From assembly GCA_036362985.1 (NCBI GenBank), contig JAYGXS010000004.1, positions 46,607,639-46,671,638 on the forward strand: a DNA stretch of 64,000 nt, in the 5' to 3' direction. Below, one piece after another: positions 36,610 to 46,857 of this stretch (the first letter of the stretch is position 1; the number at the start of each line of letters is the position of its first letter). Both the position numbers and the translations under genes were made by a program. Under the pieces are notes generated by a model. That model searched no databases. It saw nothing but the letters and a program-made list of their open reading frames with translations, and had not been told where the DNA came from. The DNA comes from Ligula intestinalis (lineage: Eukaryota; Platyhelminthes; Cestoda; Diphyllobothriidea; Diphyllobothriidae).

Positions 36610-38312
36610 AGTACTGGCAGTAGGAAATCGTGTTGTAAAAATCGCCTTTTGTCAAATAAAATCACATCAAGTCTTCTTTTAAATTCCACAATTGTGTCAG
36701 CGGAAACCGTCCCGCTTGGTAGCAAGTTCCAAGGCCGGACCACACATTGACTGAAGAAATATTTTCGGAGGTCTAATCAGGTGCGTTCGTTTGTGACCTT
36801 GTAAGGATGGCCACGCAGGTGAGTAGTGGTGGCTAATTGGAAAAAATCCTCCAATTTTAGGGAGGAAATGTGGCCCCGGATTATCCGGAATGTCCAGAGC
36901 AGGCTGCACTGAACGTTCCCGTAAGACAAAGGAAAAAGGTCAAGTTTTATCAATCTCTCCTGATATGGTAAGTCCCTGAGACCGTCGACCATCTTTGTCG
37001 CCCTGCGTTGCACTTGTTCAAGAAGCTCCACATCTTTCTTCAAGCACGGTGTCCAAACTGGCATTCCCTATTCAAGATGTGGTCTCACAAAGGTGCCAAA
37101 TATTTTTCCGAAGAGTTCAGGTGGAAAGATTTTGAACGCTCGTCTGATCCAGTGCAGAGTACTAGTTGCCTTCTGGACGGACGTTTTACAGTGCTCTGTT
37201 TGCATCAAGTTCGCAACTGTCCATATACCCAGATCCTTGTGTGTCTCAACCTCGTTTAATGCGGTACCATTGATAAAATAACTGTGTTTCGGTGGCACTT
37301 TTCGCCCCGGGCTTATGTGAAGAACAAGACACTTGGAAACATTAAAGTTAAGAAGCCACGTGGACGACCAGATAACCAGTTTATCGATGTTCGACTGCAG
37401 TCTCTTTGCGTCGTCGGCGCACCTCATTTCAGCCCATATTTTTATGTCATCCACAAACATGACAGCTGCGCAATCAAGCTCATTGAGACAGTCGTTTACG
37501 TAAATCAGGAATATCAGCGGACCCAAAACTGAGCCTTGTGGTGCACCACTCTCGACCATTGTCCATTCTGAGGTTGAGTTTCCGACAACGACCCTCTGTT
37601 CTCTGAGGGACAAGAAACTACTGATCCATTTATACATTTTTCCTTGGATTCCCACTTCCCAAATCTTCTGCAGAAGAAGCCTGTGTGGTACACTATCGAA
37701 GGCCTTTTTGAAGTCAAAGAATAAAACATCAATTGGATAGCCTTTATCAGCGGCCTTTGTTCACTTCTCCTGTGAGTAAAGAGCACTCGTGAGGCAAGAG
37801 CGTCCTGGGCGAAAGCCGTGCTATCCATCACATAGTATTTTGTTGCTTTCGAGGAAATACATTAAATACTTCTTAATAATGCACTCCATTACTTTGCACG
37901 CGATGCAAGTTAGACTGACAGGACGGTAATTTGCGCAATCAAGTCGCGAACCTCCCTTATAGATCGGGGTGACGTTTGCCCACTTCCATTCTTCTGGGAG
38001 TTTGCCTTCGTCAAAAGGTTTCTGAAATATGGCAGCCAGGGGTTTGCATAGTTCGTTAGCTAATTCTCTTAGTGTTAGTGCAGGAATTTTGTCCGGCACA
38101 GGTGATTTGGCAGGCTTAACTTGGAGTAATTCGGCCTTGACAGTGTTGTGTGAAAACTCTAGGTCCTCTATTTTGTGCAATAAGGAGGAGGGTAAGGGTG
38201 CAGTTATCGGTCGATGAGCGGACGGACCATCAGCAACAGTTGTAGGTTCTCGGGTGTAGACGGATTCAAAGAAATCGGAGAGGAGGAAGCCTTTCATCTG
38301 GTCTTCGGTCAC
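36610..38312 (-). pseudogene. LINE-C reverse transcriptase, same frame with stops
   Basis: From 38312 downward the frame contains EDQMKGFLLSDFF, LPEEWKWANVTPIYKGG and NYRPVSLTCIACKVME. A TAG near 37821 stands where QHGFRPGRS would carry Gln. It then reads FFDFKKAFDSVPHRLL, SGAPQGSVLGPLIFLIYVND, FVDDIKIW (about 37370), ETHKDLGIW and LEQVQRRATKMV. After a stop near 36775 the C-terminal FFSQ and FKRRLD segments follow to about 36610. The RT palm has FVDD in place of the more common FADD. Three stops in one otherwise continuous frame show a fairly recent loss of function. Confidence 0.82.
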
Positions 38313-38344
38313 CAGTTGTCCATCGGCTGATCTAAGGGCAGGGA

Positions 38345-39433
38345 TCAGTTCCTGAGATCTCTATTCGTGCTTCGTATGTAACCGTACAAGATCTTGGGGT
38401 GTTCCAACGACTTGTGTAATATGTTCAACTCGTATTTCTTGCGCAGTTTAGTAGCTTTTTTTTTACAAATGTTACGTTGTTGCTTATACTCCCGTAAGTG
38501 TTTACCGGAGCCGGTTAATCTGTAGCGTCTCCAGAAGCGGTTTCTTTTTTTGAAAGCAGCCTGCAAGTTTGAGTTCATCCACTTCGGGCGATTCGTACTT
38601 GTCTTTCTTCTGAAGGGACAGTTGAGACAAAGAGTCCTTTTCAACGTCGAGCTAAAGGTCATCCACTGTTCATTTGCCCCACCTTTAAGATATGTTTCCC
38701 ATGATACCTCTGACATTTTTCTTCTCATAAGTGGGTAGTCGCCCTTCCAAATGTTACTTTCCCATGTGTCGGAGGAGTAGGGTTTGGAGAACAGCGAATA
38801 TTCGAAATACAGCATAATATGGTCACTTGACCCTAATGGGGGTTGATCCTGCAGGTCAATCACAGTTTCCTCCTCTCGGGTAAAGATAAGGTCGAGACAG
38901 TTAGACTGTTGTCCTTCCCTAGCCCGCGTTCCAAACGCGACGGTTTGGCAGAGCAGTTTGGCTGTGGCCCATTGTAGTAATTTGTGATTGAAGTTGTCTT
39001 GAAGACCCTGTGCAGTCCATGTCTGCCATTCAACACCAGGAGCGTTAAAGTCCCCAACGATGAGAATGTCTTTTTTCTCACTAACTCTATACAATTCGGC
39101 TATGAGGATAGTGTCTTGGTCATGAGAATGGTTTGGCGGGCGGTTTGTCACCGAAAGCGTCAGTGGCCTGGCGTACTTAGCAGATATAGTAATATTTAGC
39201 ATTTCCACATCTCGTGCTGGGACCGGTACTTCAGCCCTGGCTGTCAGCTTGCAAGTGACATAGACTATAAGCCCTCCTCCCCTAGTTGTTCTGTCTTTCC
39301 TGAAAAGCTGATATCCTCTAAGTGATAATTCAGAATCAGCGATATCTTTTGAAAGCCAGGTTTTAGTTAAAGCCATGATGTCTGGTTTCACCTCATCGAC
39401 CAAGTTCTTTAGTTCGTCCTGCTTGTTAAACAA
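38345..39433 (-). CDS. LINE-C endonuclease domain, catalytic Glu changed to Lys
   Basis: A 362-codon frame encodes an apurinic-type endonuclease followed by a linker. The normal TETWL motif reads ALTKTWLSKDIADSELS (about residues 21-37), so the metal-binding glutamate is lysine. Other landmarks are intact: GGGLIVYV, IVGDFNAPGVEW, NCLDLIFT and SSDHIMLYFEY. The C-terminal third is basic (FKKRNRFWRRYR). It ends in a stop near the position where a frameshift separates it from the RT frame. The enzyme would nick target DNA. The substitution predicts an inactive copy. Confidence 0.75.
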   Translation of the reverse strand: MFNKQDELKNLVDEVKPDIMALTKTWLSKDIADSELSLRGYQLFRKDRTTRGGGLIVYVTCKLTARAEVPVPARDVEMLNITISAKYARPLTLSVTNRPPNHSHDQDTILIAELYRVSEKKDILIVGDFNAPGVEWQTWTAQGLQDNFNHKLLQWATAKLLCQTVAFGTRAREGQQSNCLDLIFTREEETVIDLQDQPPLGSSDHIMLYFEYSLFSKPYSSDTWESNIWKGDYPLMRRKMSEVSWETYLKGGANEQWMTFSSTLKRTLCLNCPFRRKTSTNRPKWMNSNLQAAFKKRNRFWRRYRLTGSGKHLREYKQQRNICKKKATKLRKKYELNILHKSLEHPKILYGYIRSTNRDLRN

Positions 39434-39944
39434 GCTTTGTACATTTGCGGTTAGGATCTTTAGTGATAGTTTACTCCGTGAGGCCCAACCCTCATCGTGA
39501 CAGGTTTTGGCCAGAGGAAGGGCTCCTTTACTTGTATTATTTGCCCATCTTTTATTTTCAGGCCCTTTGCCCCGCTTTCGGTCCTCTCTCTCAATTCTAT
39601 CCTTAGTTGCCTCATTTTCATCCGCTCCCTCGGCTCGTATTCTGGCTGAAAAAACACTTGCTTGTGCGAATTTCGTAAGGCCGTATTTCCTTTTAGCAGT
39701 TTTGATGCCAAGCCTTCGTTATCGAATATAATTTTGAGAGGCCTTGGGTTTGTTTGTAGGTCGTGGCCTAGGTCTGATTTACCCAGACGGAAGGCTTAAT
39801 TTACGGTATAGGTTTCCCCATTCTTTAGGACAGCGCTGACGTATTCGTGTATTCGATCATAGTCATGTGCAACTCGTTGTACTGTCAAACGTGGACTCAG
39901 GAGCACCTTGTATGATAATGTTGTTTTTCCGATTTATGGAGGCT

Positions 39945-40105
39945 ATACACAAATCAAAATAAATAACGACCAAAGGCATATTATAATTACGAAGAAAATT
40001 GAATAGATTTAGAGAAGAGATGTGGCATATTTCACAAGAGCTTTCAAGCAAAATCCATGTTGAGAAGAGTCGATAATTTAGTTGGTTACGCAAAAATCTG
40101 TAATT
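39945..40105 (-). mobile_element. LINE-B RT fragment abutting LINE-C
   Basis: Minus-strand reading gives SSCEICHISSLNLFNFLR and LVVIYFDL. These are collinear with the LINE-B RT at 33300-33390 (RSCETCHMSFLNLLTSLR, VVIYFDLSK). It ends exactly where LINE-C begins, which suggests that LINE-C landed in a LINE-B copy. Confidence 0.65.
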
Positions 40106-43100
40106 TTTATGGCAGTTGGATTTTAAAACAGAAGCAGAAGACTGCATTTATCGTAGACGCCGATTTCGTTAGGACATTGCATACTCTTAATTTCGTCATT
40201 GTGAGGGGTGTAGACTGACCTAAAGGTAGCAACTTTGCAGGCTCTCCTGAGGCGTCATGCCCGCCGTTGACTGCCACAATGATTCCTTCGAGGAAATGTG
40301 CCTTCGCGGTTGTCATGACCAATCGATGACTATCCACAAGCAAAGACCACAAACCAGACGCATGCACACGCGTCAAGGCGCGTGCCCAAATAGTCGCAGT
40401 CACTCAAGGGCCAACTGGTCGCGTGATCTTAGTCCCATCGGGCCAATGATGCTACAAACGAGCGCGTTTGACAATCACTTATAAGCCACTGCAAACTTTT
40501 AGACAGTGAGTTGCACACAGACTGCGAGGACACCACCAGTCCGGTCCCGAGTGCCAAGCGAGTCCAGAACTGGTGACTATCAGTGCGCTGGAGATCAAAC
40601 AGCGGCAACTGTCACCCGAGAAAGCAACTCCAGCTTTGTACGCAATAAAACCTCCGGGTGGGTTCCAAAGGTACGTTCTTATTATTATGTTCTTCCTTGG
40701 GGATTCCAACGGGCGTAATCAGACGGTGACACCATTGAAATCACTATTACATCAATCATGGCATATATTGACGCGAGAGTTGAAGGTGCCTAGGGCACTC
40801 AATTTGTGTGTCTTCAAGCAGTCCTTAAGAGTGCGTTAAGGTATCCAAATAATTTTCCGTACGTAAGTTCGGTTATTATAGGTGAGAGGGCTGATAATCG
40901 TTATTGATCGTGATGATTTGGCTTCCACAAAGGGGCGGAACGGGAGGCGGGAGACAGTCTTTTTGTTTTCGTAACATAAAAAGCAGTGGTCCCAAAATGT
41001 CGGCCCCAATGTCAAAGGCAATACCGTTAGGCAGCCACGTCAGAAGAAGCTGTTACCGCTACTCGCATCCACAAAATGGCCATTGTGTGAAAATTGGGCT
41101 TCCCTAAGAGTTGCAATGCTTGCCCCCGAAGAGCCATTTCTTGAGCGACCAGGGCTGGCCTCCTCTTTCGGTCAGTTTCCCAATAGGTTTTGCAGAGGAA
41201 ACCGAAATTCCAAACTGCAAAATCGAACAGTGACTTCGTGAAGACCCGTGGGGTGGCAAGATGGCAATAGAGGGAGGATTTTTGATTCCCTATTGTATTT
41301 TTCGTTGAGTTTTGCGAGGCAGGGAAGGTAAATGAGACAAGACGCAGGAATACCGGAAGTGATGCACGTGGCAATTTGACCTACACGAAGAACGAATGGC
41401 GATGACCGACTTCTATGTAAAAAGCACAACTATTTCTTCACAAAAATGGGCCTGTAAGCAGTACAGCGAAATGGCTTCTGCAGTCGGACTTGGGTTGAGT
41501 GTCTGAGTATGCCAAATAGCCTGTCTGCGCGTGTCATGTACGATTTAGCCGTTGCACAATGGAACTAAGCTTCGTAGAAAAATAGAGTGGTCGGCTCACG
41601 CCCTTTATGAACAACAGTGCCATAAAGACCACATTAAGAGGGAACCATTTCCGTAAGAATACTTGTCCTCAAATTATAGCACTGTCCGTCAGTTAAGAGT
41701 CTTCCCAGTCACTTCTTTATATGTATCGGTATATATTCAAGGGGAGGAGGTTGGCTGTTAGACAGGTTCACCTTAGAGGAGCCACAAATGAGCATTGGGC
41801 ATCAGTTAATTGCCATGGAAAGGAATTATTACCGGCATGAAGCCCAATGCGTGACCTGTCAATCCCATAAAAGATGTACCCCTAACTCAACACCTTCCCT
41901 TCAATTTTTGAACTTATTTTCGGTAAAGAAACCAGGACATACTGATCAGTTATAGGTACCTGAAATGAACGCCGAATAATATAGAAAGGAATATAAAGGT
42001 CAACAAAAGTGCTCTGTCCTGGAAATCTCTCGAGCCTTTTAATTGTACGAAGACACAGGGTTGAAAATGGCTCAGATTGGACCAAATGCTGTATTGTGGT
42101 TGTTTGTAATGGGGAGAGGAGTTGAGAAAAATAGTTTGGGTGCCCGTCGGACTTTCAACGAAAGATAAGGACGGTAAAAAAAACGATGCAAGCGTTAGTT
42201 AATGCAATTTTTTCGACTTCTATCTAAGAGCATATACGCAATATTGCATATTTGCATTGTTGTAAAGCATGCGAATAATGATTTTTCCTTCAACACACGC
42301 ATGCTTGCCCCATACGTGGGCTTAAGCCCATAAGCATGGCCAGGCCAGAACTATGCCGGCATTATGTCAAGACATTGTTCTCACCATACATAATGAAGAC
42401 TAGACCTTCACATATAAGCGTGGATCGCAAAGCTGCTACTGTCACGGACCGTTGGAAACAGGAACGAACAGTCTTTTCAGTCCATTAGAGTATCCCCTGT
42501 TGTTCATAACTCGATTTTATCCACGGGTGTTCCATAGTTGGTAGGTTTCGCTTTCAGGGGAGCAGGCAATCTTAACTCAGGATACTGTAATGATAACAAG
42601 GTTTTTAAACCATCAATATTACTTTGTGCATCCGAGCGCATGTGCACAAAAATCCATTCTTTCGTTCACTTCCTTGTGAAACAACTTAGATTTCGACACC
42701 TTTTCCAAATGTCTGCTTGCTTAGCTGTCGTGTTTGCCGCGTTTAATTTCAACGAGTTTCTTTTTATAAATCCAATTTGCCGTCACTTTTATGGCTGTCA
42801 GTGTCATATTGCGTCGTCGAGATATTCTCATTGTGCAGGCAGGCGTTTATGGTTCTCATTTTTCGTCAAAACAGAGCTTGTCCTATCTACATTTATAAGC
42901 CATACTTCAATCCATAAGCTAATAATGCTGTTTCGCTTTTTCACATAGACAATTACGCAATCAGGGTACCTAGAAAATTTCTCCCGATGTTAAACCTATG
43001 TCGCAGTTTATTTGCGTGCATTCATAACAACACTAGCTGAGCCTACCGCACCATCATTAATTACCTTTGTAGTTGGTCGGGAGTATACTTTCCAGAAATC

Positions 43101-45592
43101 TCAAAGACCAGATTTGCGTTTGAGGTCAGCTTTTACTTTGTATACTAACGTCTGCAGTTGATCACTTCAGCAGTCAGGGTTGGATTCTGCAAACTGACAT
43201 CTTAAATGATTCAACCATCATGTCAATGTAGCATTTTCCCTGGACTTATGACCCAACAAGTAAGGAAATTGCTGTTTTCGACCGACGATTTAGTTTTTAA
43301 TAGTCGCTTGTGGCTCGATATTGCCAAAATGGGGTTACCATTGCTTCAAATTTTGCGCGATTCTGTGATTGGTAGCAGATCTGAAAGGCTCAAACCATTC
43401 TCTTTTATAACGACGGAGACCGAATACCGAAAGTCTAAGAACCGCTTCCATGTCTTGACGAACTGTGTTGAGTCAGGTCTTGCGTTGCTTTCCTGTTCGA
43501 CGCCACCGGCTTATAGACAGTGGTTAGTGATTGTGGAAACCACGCAATCAGCACTGCTTCGCATGATGTTATTCCATACTATCCATTTAATAGTAACTTC
43601 GCTTCAATGTGTTCGAAACTGTTCTACTCAGATATACAACCTATCAACACTGATTTAGCAATCCAGGTCACCGGCAGCATCACATCCCGAAGATCACCGA
43701 AACTTGGCGCCCAATGGACATTATTTCCAACGTCATCCAAATCACTCACTAATCTCTTTAGTGCAAGTGCTACACCGTAAAAACGGTCAAGAACTATTTA
43801 ATATTCAGCATATAAAGCCGTTCGGCAGGTTGAAATCCTCTATGTGCTTCTGCTAGAGTGTGATCTCGATTAAGCCATTGGCAATAAAGTCCGCATTCGC
43901 ATCGCGAACAGCGTCACTCGTTACGCGTAACCTACCACTGATTTGCCGAATAAGTTGGCAAAGTTTATGAATGATACGGTTCAAGGGAGATCGCCACTTT
44001 GGCTCAGTAATTATTGTCGCCATCTATGATAAACATTTCCGTCAGTTTCCGAAGTCCACAAAAAATCCACCTTTTAAAGAATTGTCTAAAGAGAATCTAT
44101 AGGGTTGCTCGAGGTTATTTATTCATCACGACACAGCTACATGAATCCGAGATTTTTATCATCTACTTCGTGAACTGAGGACGTCAATGATGAATATTTG
44201 CTGCTGTCTTCTATTTCAACTGGCTGCAAAGTAATACCAGATTTCCCTGTTCGGAACCTGGGCCGTACCGGGGTTGTCGTACCTTGTACGAGACATTTTG
44301 GGTACCAATGTTTGCTGCTTTTTCTGGCGTATCTGGCCAGAAAATGAAATGAGCGCAGATTAAACAGAATTTTACAAAACCTAATTGCGCTATGTTTTCC
44401 GCGGATCGATATTTTGACTAGGACGCCTTCGATGGCTTTTGCAGCTGGCGTTCTTTTAGTTTACCCCATTTACGAACTGCTAAAGATTTCGATTTTTTGA
44501 TAGTTTTCAAAAACTTGCTTTTGTATCAATTTCTAATGCCGAAAAAGTTCATCTTAACATAAATAACAGTAACAGTATAAGGTATTGTCTTTGGTGATGT
44601 ATTCGCGATGGAATCGAAGCGTCAGGCGAATAAAATTCTTATCCCACCGATCACATCTACTTCTCGTACTTTTCTTTTCAATCCTTCTTGTTGGACATTT
44701 AAAATTAACAGTTACTTAGTGAACAGAGTGACTTCATAAGCCCGTATAAGTTTGCTTTGCTTTATTCAAGGATTTAAGTAAACAAACTAGTTTTATCACG
44801 TTTAAATTTTTAACGTTGGGTGAGTCTCTGTACTCATCACTCCTAACAGAAAAGATCAGAAAGTTTGTGGATTTCCCTTCCTTCGTTCTCAAGATGACCA
44901 CATACACTCATAAGGTACACACCAACACCGACCTCACATTCTTAGTTGTGGCTCTTCTGCCTCTATGTAATATAACACATTTTAACACATGTGGCTCGAT
45001 GGCAGTTTAAATTATACATGATTTAATTCTACTTTGAAAAAGTACATATGATTTATCAAACATTTAAAGCACATTTAAAGTCAGCTAGGTTTTCCCCATA
45101 CAAATTTAACTCAAAGTAGCCTAAACAGCGTGCATGAGTTACTCAACATTCCTTCAGCTTACCTTTCAGTGTTTTCTTGCGATTGTTGTTGTGAAATGCG
45201 TCCCCACAAAGATCGTACTTTACGAATACCATGCTTTTGAATCGCCTGCTCCTGCTCTAGATAGGATCGAGTTCCTGTATACTTCTGTTGTTTTGTAGTT
45301 AAAAAATACCCAACGATCATTTAATGCTTTCTTGAGAGCCCTTGTTCGCTTGAGAAAATTATCCCAACGCGTTACTTCCTAAGCCCGCAAATCAAAGTTG
45401 CGAAAAATATATTTTTCGAAAACCTGCGGGTTTTTTCAAAAATGTCTATTCAAGTTACTGTTTGGAAACCAGCTGTGAAATTCGCACATTAAAACTAGGT
45501 ACTATGGGATGACACTGCATAGATACCATTGGAAGCACGTGGTAATTTGACTCGTCTTTCGTATTGTCTTCAAAAGGTTTTGAAACAATATA
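40106..45592. other. No supportable gene in about 5.5 kb
   Basis: Open frames of up to 150 codons (43206-43658 and 42538-42948, plus strand) have no recognisable domain, and I could not connect them to neighbours by splicing. No repeat family was identified with confidence. Confidence 0.4.
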
Positions 45593-45985
45593 CAGGGTGG
45601 CCCAACAATGTATACACATTGTAAATGATTGCAAACGTGGTGTTTACTGCAATTTTATCATTTAAAAATTAAAAAAACATTGACAAGTATCACTTTATTG
45701 TTTTTTTGCTGCATATTCTCAACCTGACGTTCATTTTGATCCAGACAATGCTGAAAACGCGAAGCAATCAAATCGTACACAGCATGAAACAATTTCCATG
45801 CTATTTGGACGCATTCATGTTCAATGGCTTCTCGAAATTCAATTATTTAACATATAGTCCAAATTCAGTGAAAAAAACAATAAAATGATACTTGTAAATC
45901 TTTTGGCATTTGGAAATGATAAAATTATAATAAGCATCAAGTTTACAATCAGTTAAAATGTGTATGCATTTTTTGGTACACCCTG
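45593..45985 (-). mobile_element. Mariner-type miniature element with TA target site
   Basis: Terminal inverted repeats of about 115 bp begin CAGGGTGGCCCAA (45593) and end in the complement of CAGGGTGTACCAA (45985). They are flanked by TA on both sides (45591-45592, 45986-45987). The arms share ATTTTATCATTT and ACAAGTATCA. The 393-bp length is too short for a transposase. The middle, on the minus strand (about 45838-45700), encodes CVQIAWKLFHAVYDLIASRF and QHCLDQN, which resembles the extreme C-terminus of Tc1/mariner-type transposases. So it looks like an internally deleted, non-autonomous derivative. Confidence 0.8.
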
Positions 45986-45987
45986 TA

Positions 45988-46857
45988 TATAACATTATCT
46001 TGACATCATAGGACACGGCCAACGTAATCAAACAGTTTCCTTCGTATGCAACCTTGTACGTGGAAATTCATAATCGAAAACTCATATTTTTTGAGTCTAG
46101 CTCGTTGTGCTAAAACAGTAGCAATCTGTTTGCTTTTGGCGATCCGCTCGAAGTTGTCAATACCCTGTTTATTCTAAGGAAACGTCATTTCGTACTCCGG
46201 CGAAAATCAGGCTGCGTTTCGATCGCAAAATCTGACAGAAGCGTAACCACAACAACCTCCCAGAAGCGCCTGTTCCATTTTAATCATCTACTTTTTATCC
46301 AAGCTTAGATTAGAAATCATCACCAGCCTCCCATCGTAGTGCACTTCACAAGGCCTTCTTTTTGGCTCTAGATAATCAAGGTTATGGTACATCTTTGTGA
46401 TTCAGCCGGGATCACATCACCTGTAAGAACATCCTTTCACCAATATAGTTTGGATAAGTTTTACTCTTAAAGTCATCTGTGTTCACAGGTGTCATCACAG
46501 TCATGTTCAAGTTTTTTTTTAAAGGATCTAAGTACTAACGCGGACTGTGTGTACTTTGGAGGAGCCGATACATATTAGTTTTAATTTTACTGTGTTCGCA
46601 AGCACCAACGATTTCGTGTTCTAGCGCTGTAACTTTAATAGCGTCTACCTGATTTCCCGTATAGTTTGCACACGCTCATCTGTGTAAGGCATTTGTTACG
46701 TAACGCTGCCTCGGCTGTACGTTTGTCGCTAGTATATTTCTGCATGCATCGTACGCAAATTCCACCCCTTCCCCTGTTGTTTTGGAGTTTCTAGCCCGCT
46801 TTATCCTACTTTATATTGACCACATACTTTTATTTCCAGTTTCACAAATAATTCAAC
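45988..46857 (+). promoter_or_regulatory. 5' flank of the GDPD gene with a splice acceptor before the ATG
   Basis: No core promoter motif can be assigned. A pyrimidine tract ending TTTATTTCCAG places a 3' splice site at 46838-46839, 19 bases before the ATG at 46858. No matching 5' untranslated exon is obvious. It could receive a conventional 5' UTR exon or a trans-spliced leader, which many flatworm genes use. Confidence 0.45.

Larger units (their letters stand above)
36600..39950 (-). mobile_element. LINE-C: near full-length minus-strand CR1-like retrotransposon
   Basis: Reading from 39950 down, the order is ORF1 end, endonuclease, RT, C-terminal domain. ORF1 remnants span 39920-39460 (NNIIIQGAPES, then RPLKIIFDNE and a basic region). 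The endonuclease is one long frame (39433-38345). The RT frame (38312-36610) is a single frame with a few stops. The element ends tail to tail with LINE-A near 36500-36600. At its 5' side it abuts a LINE-B RT fragment at 39945. It is the best preserved relative of LINE-D (1-990) in this window. Confidence 0.85.

Noticed and set aside
42538..43658. Two plus-strand open frames of 136 and 150 codons
   Set aside because: No domain, Cys/Phe/Ser-rich low-information translation, no consistent exon borders linking them.
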